Below are positions 22,015 through 29,968 of a stretch of 64,000 bases of DNA, piece after piece. The stretch spans positions 2,604,001-2,668,000 of the forward strand of contig NZ_AP026978.1 in assembly GCF_027924405.1 (NCBI RefSeq), written 5' to 3'. How positions within the stretch are numbered: the first letter of the stretch is position 1; each line of letters begins with the position of its first letter. The stretch is from Nocardia sputorum. GTDB taxonomy: Bacteria; Actinomycetota; Actinomycetes; Mycobacteriales; Mycobacteriaceae. The notes beneath the pieces are model-generated. The model was given only the letters and a program-made list of their open reading frames with translations, did not search any database and was not told the DNA's origin. A program made the position numbers and the translations under genes.

Positions 22015-23068
22015 CCGGCTCCGCAGCCGAACGGGGATGCCCCGCGCCGGCGCCGCGGTGACGGAGGTACACCGCGCCGAGCAGCACGCCGACGGTCGCG
22101 GCCAGTCCGCCTGCCGCGAGCCAGCTGGCCTCGTCCGGGTGGACCAGCGACTGCGCCCGCATCGCCTGCCAGAAGACGAGCGCGAGCACACCGGCGTACC
22201 CGGCGGCCAGCACGCCGACGACCGCGGCGCGGGCGCGTTCTGGCCGCAGCCAGCGGTAGCGGGGAGCGAGCCAGGCGAGCGCGACAGCCACCAGCGGCAG
22301 GACCTGGATGCCGTGCAGCCCGACGAAGTGCGGAACGCGCAGGTCACCGCCGACGGTGCTCCAGTGCGTGATCGGCATGCCCGCCATGGCGTCGCGCGGG
22401 GCGAGATCGCCCGCGTCGGCCAGGACCGTGTGCCCTGCGGCCAACTCGACCACGCGCCCGTCGCTGTCGCGGACGAGTTGCTTACCGGTGAACCCCATCA
22501 GGTAACCCAGCGCCATGCCGACGACGGCCAGGGCCAGACCGGCGTGGATGGCCCGCGCTGTCGGGCGGTCCACCAACCGCTGCCAGGCCAGGATCAGCAC
22601 GATGATCAGATTGGCGAGGAACAGGCCGGGCACGCCGGAGGCGAAGACCACCTGCCCGATCGAGTTCACCGGGTCGTCCTCGGTGTTGAAGTGGCTGAAG
22701 GTGCCGCGGGCGGCTTGCACCACGATGAATCCGACGTCGATGAATCCGGTCACCGCGAATACCGTGCCCAGCCACCAGGTAGCGCGGTTTCCCTTGTGCG
22801 GCAACGACAGCAGCCATGCCAGAGTGAGGCTGTAGAGGAAGAAGGCCAGCCCGAACTTCATCGGCTTGAGCCAGACCGACTCCCCGAGCAGCGTGCGGTC
22901 GTCGACCAGCATCGCCGCCAGGCAGAACAGGACGAGCGCGGCCATCGCGGTGACCGTGCCGAGTAGCGGTCGATGCAGTCGCGCGCGCCCCGCCACTGTC
23001 GTGCTCGCCCGCGATCGCGGCGTCGAGGACTCGCCCTGCGGCGCCGTGGCGAAATGTGTTGTGGACAT
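21986..23068 (-). CDS. Polytopic membrane protein of unknown function
   Basis: A 360-residue protein with about eight hydrophobic segments, for example TVTAMAALVLFCLAAMLV, FGLAFFLYSLTLAWLLSL, GLFLANLIIVLILAW, GLALAVVGMALGYLMGF and LAATVGVLLGAVYL. Between segments are a TFSHFNTEDD loop and a THWSTVGGDLRVPHFVGLHG loop rich in His, which could bind a metal or haem, though I recognise no family motif that proves this. Start ATG 23068 leads into a polar Ser/Thr/Arg-rich N-terminus. It overlaps the convergent zinc-finger gene at its 3' end. Confidence 0.75.
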   Translation of the reverse strand: MSTTHFATAPQGESSTPRSRASTTVAGRARLHRPLLGTVTAMAALVLFCLAAMLVDDRTLLGESVWLKPMKFGLAFFLYSLTLAWLLSLPHKGNRATWWLGTVFAVTGFIDVGFIVVQAARGTFSHFNTEDDPVNSIGQVVFASGVPGLFLANLIIVLILAWQRLVDRPTARAIHAGLALAVVGMALGYLMGFTGKQLVRDSDGRVVELAAGHTVLADAGDLAPRDAMAGMPITHWSTVGGDLRVPHFVGLHGIQVLPLVAVALAWLAPRYRWLRPERARAAVVGVLAAGYAGVLALVFWQAMRAQSLVHPDEASWLAAGGLAATVGVLLGAVYLRHRGAGAGHPRSAAEPVSGGVRRHG

Positions 23069-23196
23069 GGACCGAACGTAGAAACCGCGAACCCCGCACA
23101 GCGTCCCGCCGCAGCGCCATTCGCGCCTAGTACCCCGGTATCGGGTCGAGCGTCCCGGCGATACCAGGGAGGCGGCATGGTGGGGAGATCGGGAAA

Positions 23197-23228
23197 GGGC
23201 CGCGAACGCGCCGTTGCGTTCGCGGCCC
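23197..23228. terminator. Terminator-like hairpin downstream of the M23 peptidase gene
   Basis: A perfect 13-bp inverted repeat (GGGCCGCGAACGC / GCGTTCGCGGCCC) with a six-base loop, 67 bp past the stop of the minus-strand peptidase gene. There is no strong T-tract, which is common for actinomycete terminators. Confidence 0.6.
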
Positions 23229-23294
23229 CGTCGAGGGCGACGGCATTGTCGCCGAGTTTGTTCGCGGGCTCATGTCCCACGAACGGGTCCGGGA

Positions 23295-24011
23295 TCAGTC
23301 CTCCGCGGCGAACCCGACGTCGATGCCGCGCCCGGCCAGCCAGGGACGCGGGTCGATCGGTGCGCCGTCGGGCAGGTGGACCTCGTAGTGCAGATGCGGG
23401 CCGGTGGAATAGCCACGGTTGCCGACCGTCGCGATGACGTCGCCCGCGCGGACCGGCTGGCCCACGGCGACGAGGATGTCGTTGACGTGGCCGTAGACGC
23501 CGACGGTGCCGTCGTCCTGTTGCACCCGCACCCACAGGCCGAAGCCGGAGGCGGGTCCGGCCTCGATCACGACGCCGTCGGTGACCGCGGCGATCGGCGC
23601 CCCGAGCGGGTCACCGAAATCCAGGCCCGCGTGCAGCGTGCCCCAGCGAGTCCCGAAATTCGAGGTGAGCACGCCGGCCACGGGACGGACGGTCTTCGGT
23701 GGGGTGAAGTCCTGGGCGATCCGGTTCGGGTCCCACGGTGCGGGCAGCGGGGCGGCTTGCGGCGCCTGGTTCTGGTCCGGGGCGAAGACGGCGAACTGCG
23801 TCGTGCCCTCGGCCGGGCGGATCTCGCCCGAGGCGATCTTGCCCGCGACGAGGCGGGCGGAGGCGTCGGTGTCCTGGTCCTGCTGCGCCGCGGCGAGGAT
23901 GCCGACGGAGGCGGTGACGACCGCGGCGGCGGCGAGGACACGGGCGGCGGCGCTGTCGCGGCGCAGCCGGGTCACGCTCCGGCGAATCGGTAACGGAAAG
24001 GTCACGGGCAT
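23295..24011 (-). CDS. M23 family (LytM-type) metallopeptidase, exported
   Basis: A 238-residue cell-wall endopeptidase. A basic N-terminus and the hydrophobic stretch VLAAAAVVTASVGILAAA form a signal peptide or anchor. The LytM domain occupies roughly residues 105-230, with the zinc ligands His and Asp in HAGLDFGDP and the HxH of HLHYEVH near the end; GNRGYSTGPHLHYEVHLPDG is the usual family signature. The target is probably peptidoglycan cross-bridges. Catalytic residues appear complete, so it is likely active rather than a regulator. It is monocistronic, with a hairpin behind it and an ArsR-type gene divergent from it. Confidence 0.9.
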   Translation of the reverse strand: MPVTFPLPIRRSVTRLRRDSAAARVLAAAAVVTASVGILAAAQQDQDTDASARLVAGKIASGEIRPAEGTTQFAVFAPDQNQAPQAAPLPAPWDPNRIAQDFTPPKTVRPVAGVLTSNFGTRWGTLHAGLDFGDPLGAPIAAVTDGVVIEAGPASGFGLWVRVQQDDGTVGVYGHVNDILVAVGQPVRAGDVIATVGNRGYSTGPHLHYEVHLPDGAPIDPRPWLAGRGIDVGFAAED

Positions 24012-24195
24012 GCATCGAACGTAAGGGAGCCGGCGCGCCGGTCGGCAATCCTGTGGCTATCGTCACCGGGCATCGAACGCCCAGCTCGTCGGTCACGGGT
24101 AGGTAACGATGATTCGCTGTTCGGCGCATGAGCTGGGAATACGCCCTCTTGCCCAACTGTTGACCGGCGAAACGTCGGACGCCCACACTATGTGA

Positions 24196-24507
24196 GTGGC
24201 GACTAATGGAGTTCGTGCCCTGACGGCGCTGGCGGACCCGACCCGGCGCGCTATCTTCGAGGCTTTGCCGCAGAACCCGCGCTCGGTCGGCGACATCGCG
24301 CACGACCTGGGCGTCACCAGCTCGGCGGTCTCCCAGCATTTGCGCGTGCTGCGCGAGGCACGGTTGGTCATGATGCGGCCGGAAGGCAACCGGAGGCTGT
24401 ACTCCTTGGATCCGCGTGGCCTGGCCGACGCCCGTGACTATCTCGAGCAGTTCTGGCCGAGTGCCATCGCCGCGTACTCCGCGGCGATCGCGACCGCGAA
24501 CGCCTGA
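24196..24507 (+). CDS. ArsR/SmtB-family winged-helix regulator
   Basis: A 103-residue single-domain regulator: ALADPTRRAIFEALPQNPRS, then the recognition helix in LGVTSSAVSQHLRVLREARL and the wing MMRPEGNRRLYSLDPRG. There is no obvious Cys/His metal site, so it belongs to the non-metal ArsR branch, often sensing other stress or controlling a neighbouring gene. GTG 24196 is the first start in frame. It is divergent from the M23 peptidase by 184 bp and may control it; no palindromic operator stands out there. Confidence 0.85.
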   Translation: MATNGVRALTALADPTRRAIFEALPQNPRSVGDIAHDLGVTSSAVSQHLRVLREARLVMMRPEGNRRLYSLDPRGLADARDYLEQFWPSAIAAYSAAIATANA

Positions 24508-24545
24508 ACCGCGGACGCGTCATCCCGGGTGGCGTCGGGGGGCGG

Positions 24546-25532
24546 TCATCCGACGCGCCGATACGCAGGTTTGCGGCGGTCGGTGTTCGTGCGGGGCCAG
24601 TTGCGCGTGCTCAACTGTTTGTCGACCGCATTGATCACCTCGGTGACCCCGATCTGCAACAGCCCGGGATCGGGGGTGTCGGCGTGCGGGTCGCCGATCT
24701 GGCCGCTCCACAACACCGCGTGCCTGCCCAGCAGGTGCGCGGGCGGGCCCGCCCACCGCGGGGGCGTGGGGCCGAACAGCAGGACGGTGCGGGTGCCGAA
24801 CGCCGTGGCCAGATGGGCGACGCCGGTGTCCCCGCAGATCACCAGCGCCGCCTCGGCGACCGTGGCGGCCAGATCGATGAGGTTCTGTTCCCCGGCGAGC
24901 ACCCGGCCGGCCGGCAGCCCGGCCCGCGCGGCGATGCCCAGTGCGAGTTGGCGTTCGTTCTCGTCGCCGGTCAGGACCACTTCGCGCCCGAGGACCAGCA
25001 AGTGCCGCACCACCGCGGCGAAACGGTCCGGGGGCCAGCGGCGGGCCGGCGCGCCTGCGCCGACGTGCACGACCACGCAGTCGCGGCGGCTGGTCGTCGA
25101 CACCGGCGGTACCAGTCCGAGGTTGCGTCGATCGGCTCCGATGCCGTCGTACTCGAGCAGGTGACACCAGCGGTCCACAACGTGCATGTCGGTTTCCCAC
25201 TCGGGGCCGGGTAGCTCGGGAAACGCGGCGTTGCGAAAGGAGAGGATGCGTCCGGGGTCGGTCTTGGCCAGCATGACGATGCTTTCCGCGCTGGCGCCGT
25301 GCAGGTTGACCGCCAATTCGGGTGGGGGCGCGTCCCAGCGGAGACTGCTCGGATCGGCGGTCGGCACCAGTGCGTCGACCGAGGCGATCAAGTCGACGAT
25401 GGGCTTGAGCCGCTGCGGTGCCGCCAGGACGATGCGATCGTGGGGTTTGGCCCGGCGCAGTGCACGTAGAGCCGGGACCGCGGTGAGTAGATCACCGAGC
25501 CCACGCGCCTGCAACACGAGCAGAACCGCCAC
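24546..25532 (-). CDS. Glycosyltransferase family 9 (heptosyltransferase-like)
   Basis: A 328-residue protein with two Rossmann domains. The N-terminus VLLVLQARGLGDLLTAVPAL is the family's nucleotide-sugar domain start, and the second half has VVHVGAGAPARRWPPDRFAA, LTGDENE and the signature CGDTGVAHLATAFGTRTVLL with FGPTPP. In Gram-negative bacteria GT9 enzymes add heptose to LPS; actinomycetes have homologues of unknown acceptor, probably for cell-wall glycans. It starts with GTG 25532 and overlaps nothing. It is convergent with the ArsR gene (38 bp). Confidence 0.85.
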   Translation of the reverse strand: MAVLLVLQARGLGDLLTAVPALRALRRAKPHDRIVLAAPQRLKPIVDLIASVDALVPTADPSSLRWDAPPPELAVNLHGASAESIVMLAKTDPGRILSFRNAAFPELPGPEWETDMHVVDRWCHLLEYDGIGADRRNLGLVPPVSTTSRRDCVVVHVGAGAPARRWPPDRFAAVVRHLLVLGREVVLTGDENERQLALGIAARAGLPAGRVLAGEQNLIDLAATVAEAALVICGDTGVAHLATAFGTRTVLLFGPTPPRWAGPPAHLLGRHAVLWSGQIGDPHADTPDPGLLQIGVTEVINAVDKQLSTRNWPRTNTDRRKPAYRRVG

Positions 25533-25744
25533 CCTCTTCTCCTAGCCACCCGAGTCTCACCGAACCCCGACCCACCCGTTCACCCCAGGGGCGCCAACGA
25601 AGAGTCACTCCGTGATGACTACCCGACCGGCCGGACGGCGAAACGTGAACTCCGGGCAACGCCGCGGTACCGGCCGAACAACCGCCGTGCGGCCGGGTCG
25701 GCAAATGATCAGAAAACGCGGAACCTCAGCTATAGCATCAATGC

Positions 25745-26335
25745 ATGACGACAAACAGCGTGGTAGAGGGTCCCTTGCAGTCTCTTGCCCGCCGTGCGTG
25801 GCAAACCGTTCTGCTCACCGGCGTTCTGGCGGTGATCCTCGGCATCTTGATCCTGGTCTGGCCGGACATCACCCTGCAGGCGGCGGGCATCGTCTTCGGC
25901 ATCTATCTGGTGGTCACCGGCTTCCTGCAGTTGATCGCGGCCTTCGGCGCGCCGGCCAGTGCCGGGCTGCGGGTGCTGTCGTTCATCATCGGCGTGCTGT
26001 CCATCGTGGTCGGCGTGTTCTGCTTCCGCGACGAACTGGCCTCGATCCTGCTGTTGGGACTGTGGATCGGCATCGGCTGGCTCTTCCGCGGGATCGCGCT
26101 GCTGGCGGCGGCGATCTCGGAACCCGCGATGCCCGGGCGCTGGTGGCAGGTGTTCTTCGGCGTGGTGACCGCGGCCGCGGGTGTCGTCCTGATCGTCTGG
26201 CCGGTTCGGTCGGTGGCTACGCTGGCCGTCTTGGCGGGGGTGTGGCTGATCATCCTCGGCATCATGGAGATCGTCGTGGCGTTCGGGGTCCGCAGGGACG
26301 TGCGGACGGTGGGCGCCGCGCACGCCGCCGCCTGA
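25745..26335 (+). CDS. HdeD family membrane protein
   Basis: A 196-residue protein with six membrane segments in three pairs, the repeated unit being LLTGVLAVILGILILVWPD, GIYLVVTGFLQLIAAFG and VLSFIIGVLSIVVGVF, then FFGVVTAAAGVVLIVWPVRS with a Trp-Pro at each first helix. This is the DUF308/HdeD pattern; HdeD is linked to acid resistance in E. coli, but the function here is unknown. ATG 25745 lies only a few bases after a TATAGC -10-like element at about 25731, so the transcript may have a very short leader. A 12-bp hairpin follows. Confidence 0.88.
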   Translation: MTTNSVVEGPLQSLARRAWQTVLLTGVLAVILGILILVWPDITLQAAGIVFGIYLVVTGFLQLIAAFGAPASAGLRVLSFIIGVLSIVVGVFCFRDELASILLLGLWIGIGWLFRGIALLAAAISEPAMPGRWWQVFFGVVTAAAGVVLIVWPVRSVATLAVLAGVWLIILGIMEIVVAFGVRRDVRTVGAAHAAA

Positions 26336-26345
26336 CCACGGATTT

Positions 26346-26382
26346 TCGCCCGGCCGGACGCGATCGGCGCCCGGCCGGGCGA
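26346..26382. terminator. Terminator hairpin after the HdeD gene
   Basis: A perfect inverted repeat with 12-bp arms (TCGCCCGGCCGG / CCGGCCGGGCGA) and a 13-base loop starts 11 bp after the HdeD stop codon. It is G/C-rich with no T-tract. Confidence 0.65.
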
Positions 26383-26510
26383 TGTCGTGTCTCCCGGCGC
26401 CGGGACCAGCACGGTTCCGTCCGGTCGGAACTCGTGACAGAATCACAGGCGCATTTTCACGAGACGTCGGCTTCGGGGTTGGTCGACATCGAAAAGAACT
26501 GGAGGCACGA

Positions 26511-26816
26511 ATGATTCGTACTGCTGGGTTTGTCGGTGCGCTCGCCCTGGCAGGGGCCGCGGCCATGCTGTCGGCGGGAACGGCGCAGGCCGCGGTCGGC
26601 ACGCTGGGGATCAACGGTGAGCTGCACGCGGATCCGGTGGGCTGCTTGAACACCGACGGCACCTTCTACACCACGTTCCAGATCACCGTCGTCAACAGCA
26701 CCGATCGTGCCGTCACGCTGTACTCCGGAAGGGACTGCACCGGTTCCGTGGTCGGCGAGCTGCCCGTGGAGAAGATCGGTTACCTGCCCAAGGGCGGCAG
26801 CGTCTCCGTCAGCTGA
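26511..26816 (+). CDS. Small secreted protein of unknown function
   Basis: A 101-residue precursor. The signal peptide is clear: short basic start, the hydrophobic core FVGALALAGAAAMLSAG and a TAQAAVG cleavage site at about residue 28. The mature ~73 residues have two Cys (GCLN and RDCTG) likely to form one disulfide, with alternating hydrophobic strands (FYTTFQITVVNSTDRAVTLY) suggesting a small beta fold. It resembles small secreted actinomycete proteins without known function. ATG 26511 has a GGAGG site five bases upstream, so it is probably well expressed. Confidence 0.8.
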   Translation: MIRTAGFVGALALAGAAAMLSAGTAQAAVGTLGINGELHADPVGCLNTDGTFYTTFQITVVNSTDRAVTLYSGRDCTGSVVGELPVEKIGYLPKGGSVSVS

Positions 26817-26965
26817 ACCGACCGTAGCGATCGCGGCCGAGGCGTCGCGTCACCCATCGCACGAGTTTCGTCGGTGTGTGCGCGAGCGCCTCGGCCGTTT
26901 CCGTGCTCGCCCCGCCCGTGCGGGGGTGATGATCTGCGGATACGCCTGTCGCGTCGGGGATCGCG

Positions 26966-27190
26966 CTACCGCGCGCGTGAACTCGTTTCCATCGTGCGGG
27001 CCGGACGTCGGGTGTCCTGTGTGCGCGGCCAGTCACTCGGGTTCACCGCGGTGGATTCCGAGGTCGCCGGTGCCGGAACCGGCGGGGCGGCAGCCGAGCG
27101 GCGGCTACCCCGCGGATCCCATGCCATCGCCGACGCGGCCGCGCCCAGCAGAACGACCACGATCATCGTCACAACACACCAGACCAACAT
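26966..27190 (-). CDS. Predicted single-pass small membrane protein
   Basis: A 74-residue frame with an N-terminal membrane helix (LVWCVVTMIVVVLLGAAASA) followed by a Pro/Ala/Ser/Thr-rich hydrophilic tail. The support is the helix at the correct end and an AGGGAGG ribosome site about eight bases before ATG 27190. No family is recognised, and the tail composition is that of low-complexity GC-rich DNA, so the C-terminus is less certain than the start. It is convergent with the secreted-protein gene. Confidence 0.45.
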   Translation of the reverse strand: MLVWCVVTMIVVVLLGAAASAMAWDPRGSRRSAAAPPVPAPATSESTAVNPSDWPRTQDTRRPARTMETSSRAR

Positions 27191-27583
27191 GGCCCTTGCC
27201 TCCCTGGCATCACCATCCGGTTGACAGACTGCGTCGGCTCACCAAGGCGGACAGTTGTTTTCGAGTCGGTGACAGTATTCACCGACCGGATGGCGCGCGC
27301 GAGTCCTCGGCGCGGGGCTGAGGTGTCCCGGCTTCGTCCGAAACCCGCCACTGATCTTGTGGCGGACGGGTGTGCCAGCGCGAACATCGCCGACTCGGGT
27401 CCGGTGCGGCGATCGGAGGAGACGGGGATCACGATCACGCCGTGACCGCACGTGTGTGGGTGGCGTCTCAGGTCCCACTCGTTCGTCGCGCGCAGTGGCC
27501 CGAGGGCTCGCTGTTTGCCTCGTTTTCGCCCGGGTAGCACGGTGGGGACGGAGGTCAACCCACAGCGAAGGGCTGGTTCGGCG
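27191..27583 (+). other. Intergenic region, no gene recognised
   Basis: A 393-bp stretch between a small minus-strand gene and the DUF4383 gene. The open frames in it lack domains and sensible starts. It probably holds two divergent promoters, but no unambiguous element is visible. Confidence 0.4.
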
Positions 27584-28069
27584 ATGTCCAATTCCACATC
27601 CGGCGCGACAACGGATCGGCGGTCTCCGCTCCAGGTCGCCGCCATGGCGGTCGGAGCGACGTTCCTGCTGGTCGGCATCCTGGGGTTCATTCCGGGAATC
27701 ACGACCGACTACGGCGAACTCGAGTGGGCGGGGCATCACTCCCAGGCCCAGTTGCTCGGTCTGTTCCGCGTGTCGGTGCTGCACAACGTGGTCCACTTGG
27801 CTTTCGGCATCGCCGGAGTGCTGGCCGCGCGCACCGCTGCGTCGGCGCGCGCGTTCCTCATCGGCGGCGGCGTGGTGTATCTCGTGCTGTGGCTGTACGG
27901 ACTGGTCGTGAACCCTGACAGCGACGCGAACTTCGTGCCGCTCGATACGGCCGACAACTGGCTGCACTTCGTGCTCGGCGCGGGCATGATCGCCCTCGGC
28001 GTGGTCTTGGCGCGGCGGCCCATGACTCAGGCGCCTGGAGCGGGTAGGCAGACCGGAATCCTGGAGTAG
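27584..28069 (+). CDS. DUF4383 domain membrane protein
   Basis: A 161-residue protein with four membrane helices: MAVGATFLLVGILGFIPG, the HNVVHLAFGIAGVLAART helix, FLIGGGVVYLVLWLYGLVV and WLHFVLGAGMIALGVVLA. The His residues in LHNVVHLAFG and NWLHFVLG are the conserved features of DUF4383, found in many actinomycetes and of unknown function. The ATG at 27584 matches the usual short polar leader of the family. It stands alone. Confidence 0.85.
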   Translation: MSNSTSGATTDRRSPLQVAAMAVGATFLLVGILGFIPGITTDYGELEWAGHHSQAQLLGLFRVSVLHNVVHLAFGIAGVLAARTAASARAFLIGGGVVYLVLWLYGLVVNPDSDANFVPLDTADNWLHFVLGAGMIALGVVLARRPMTQAPGAGRQTGILE

Positions 28070-28229
28070 CCGACACCCCCAACCGCGGCCGGTGCGGGTA
28101 GTAGCAACGAAAGTAGCTGCAGGTCAACTGGTCTCACAGCCGAACGGGCTTCACCGACGCCGCCGGGTTCTCGGCGGTGCGCTCGATCCGGGTGATGCCG
28201 GAAAGCTGGCTTGCCGAACGCCGAACATG

Positions 28230-28265
28230 TTGACATCGACTGCTGTTGACAACATATGATGTCAA
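28230..28265 (+). promoter_or_regulatory. Promoter with overlapping 20-bp near-palindrome
   Basis: TTGACA at 28230 and TATGAT at 28255 (19-bp spacer) look like a vegetative promoter. The sequence TTGACAACATATGATGTCAA at 28246-28265 matches its own reverse complement at 18 of 20 positions and covers the -10 element, as an operator for a repressor would. It lies 96 bp upstream of the small gene at 28362. Confidence 0.55.
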
Positions 28266-28361
28266 TAACTTGCTCAGCCTGCACTCCGCGCCGTAACCGC
28301 GCGAGCCGCAGGAGTGCAGGCCTTCGACTACTTCGGCAACGATCGCGGCAAGGGAGCACCG

Positions 28362-28688
28362 ATGAGGGCCAAACCACCCGCGCTGGGATATCTCCGCAAA
28401 GACGTCTCGGGTGTGTCCCAGGATTGGGACGAAGCGCAGATGCGGAGTTTGGCCAAGCGGCTGGGTTACGAGCTGTGCAAGACGGTGACCTTCGGCGCCG
28501 GTACCGACGCACCGGTGGATCGCCTCGTCGACGTCGTCCGCACGTTCGGCGTCGACGCCGTGATCGCTCCCGGTCTGCACCACTTCGGCAATGCGGTACC
28601 GGCGCAACTGGTCGAGGTCTGCGACCTGATCACCGTGACGCCCCAGCAGACGTACGCCCGCTCGGCGCTGTCGCGGATCTGGGCCTGA
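28362..28688 (+). CDS. Small resolvase-fold-like protein
   Basis: A 108-residue protein. The opening LGYLRKDVSGVSQDWDEAQM followed by SLAKRLGYELCKTVTF, then VDRLVDVVRTFGVDAVIAPG, resembles the N-terminal serine-recombinase domain (YxR, helix, strand, then a conserved gv.avv strand), but there is no DNA-binding domain and the catalytic Ser context is altered. It is therefore unlikely to recombine DNA. Stand-alone proteins of this sort occur in actinomycetes without known function. ATG 28362 has an AGGGAG site. A near-palindromic promoter region lies upstream, so it may be tightly regulated. Confidence 0.6.
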   Translation: MRAKPPALGYLRKDVSGVSQDWDEAQMRSLAKRLGYELCKTVTFGAGTDAPVDRLVDVVRTFGVDAVIAPGLHHFGNAVPAQLVEVCDLITVTPQQTYARSALSRIWA

Positions 28689-28722
28689 ATCGGTCCAGCC
28701 CTTGGGTGAAGTCCAGCGCTGT

Positions 28723-28890
28723 TCAGCGCTGGCGCCAGCCCAGCGGACCCGGCAGGTCCACACGGTTCTTCTTGGTTCGGGAGTTCCGCGACCAGGGGCC
28801 GATTCTGATACTCCCCGACGACAGCCCCGATTGGGTGACGTTGAGCTTCAGCGGTCCGAACGATTTGCGCTGACGATATCCGATTGGCAT
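28723..28890 (-). CDS. DUF4236-like very small protein
   Basis: A 55-residue protein beginning MPIGYRQRKSFGPLKLNVTQ and ending near LPGPLGWRQR. The pattern (RxRKs.GPlklN, then Gly/Ser turns and a final PG..wR) matches the DUF4236 family, short beta-rich proteins of unknown function seen in bacteria and phages. ATG 28890 is preceded by GGGAGG at a good distance, deciding the start over upstream in-frame codons. It overlaps no other gene. Confidence 0.65.
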   Translation of the reverse strand: MPIGYRQRKSFGPLKLNVTQSGLSSGSIRIGPWSRNSRTKKNRVDLPGPLGWRQR

Positions 28891-29068
28891 GAGCAGCCTC
28901 CCTGACTCGACCCCAGGATGACGGATTCGGTTATCCCACAGGGTCTTCGCTGGTCGAGGCATCCCTGATCGGCAGCCCGGTCGGATTCATGCCGTCGAGA
29001 CCGTCCCGCAGGCACTGCGACCCGGAAACGATGGGCGGTCTACTGGTGAAGTGCGCTCTACTGATGCC

Positions 29069-29701
29069 ATGGACGGTACTGGAAGCCCTTGGGAGAATAC
29101 GACGCACGACTGGGCCGGCGCCGTGGACCTCGCCCACCTGGAACGGATTCGCCGCGAGCCGGAAGCGATGGCTCCCGGCGGTATCCGTCACCTGATTCTC
29201 GAAGTCGTCGCCTACGCGGCGGACGAAGCCGCATGTGGGAACGGCGGACGGTGCGTCGTGACCTTGCACACCGATGGTTCGGTGTCGGTGTCCGACGATG
29301 GAAGAGGCACCGACACCCGCATCGACGTCGGCGGCCGCCACGTCAAGAAGCCGATCATGGCGACGAAAGATCTGCGGTTCTTCGACTTCCCTGATGCGGA
29401 ATGCCTGCCCGACGGTCATCCGCGCCGTGGCATGTCCGTCGTCGCGGCGCTGAGCCCATGGCTCGTGCACACCAATCGCCGGCGGCACGGAGCTTGGACG
29501 CAACGCTATGAGAACGGCGTCCCGGTCACCGATCTGCTGCCGGTCGCCGCGGACGGCACGACCGGGACGACGGTCCACTTCCGGCCGGGCCACGACTTGC
29601 CCGAGGCGGCCGAGCCGACGGTCGACGAGCTGGTCCGGTTGACGTCGCCGTGGCGGCAGTTGTCGGTCGAGGTGATCCGCGCCGGTGCGGCATCGCGGTG
29701 A
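29069..29701 (+). CDS. Short GyrB/ParE-like GHKL ATPase-domain protein
   Basis: A 210-residue protein that copies only the ATP-binding part of a type II topoisomerase B subunit: RHLILEVVAYAADEA for the N-box helix (the usual Asn-Ala pair reads AYAADEA), VSVSDDGRGTDTR for the G1 box with the ATP-contacting Asp, PIMATKDLRFF for the region preceding the lid, then GMSVVAALSPWLVHTNRR and the last strands HTDGSVSVSD. The transducer, Toprim and C-terminal domains are absent, so it cannot be a gyrase subunit. Streptomycetes carry similar short proteins annotated as gyrase B. Start ATG 29069; an in-frame start lies at 29051. Confidence 0.75.
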   Translation: MDGTGSPWENTTHDWAGAVDLAHLERIRREPEAMAPGGIRHLILEVVAYAADEAACGNGGRCVVTLHTDGSVSVSDDGRGTDTRIDVGGRHVKKPIMATKDLRFFDFPDAECLPDGHPRRGMSVVAALSPWLVHTNRRRHGAWTQRYENGVPVTDLLPVAADGTTGTTVHFRPGHDLPEAAEPTVDELVRLTSPWRQLSVEVIRAGAASR

Positions 29702-29968
29702 GCCACGACGTTATCGGTACACACCGGCAAACTGACGTCGCCCAACATCAGACCGGAGAAGACACCCGAGCGCGCTCCTCGCCTCCCGTCCGATACGCGA
29801 CAGCGGTCCGCGATCGGTGCGAGTTATGCCCAGGCAGGAGCTGATACAGCGGACGGTTGTCGTGTCGGGTATCCGCGGACACAGCGGCGGCACGATGGTC
29901 TTACGAGGATCGTCGAGTCGGCTCGGCGAGCAGCCGTCGGCCAGGCACGGTGCGGATAGGCTGGCGGT

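Noticed and set aside
28362..28688. Functional serine recombinase
   Set aside because: Only ~108 residues, no DNA-binding domain and a changed catalytic Ser context; no attachment sites or cargo nearby.
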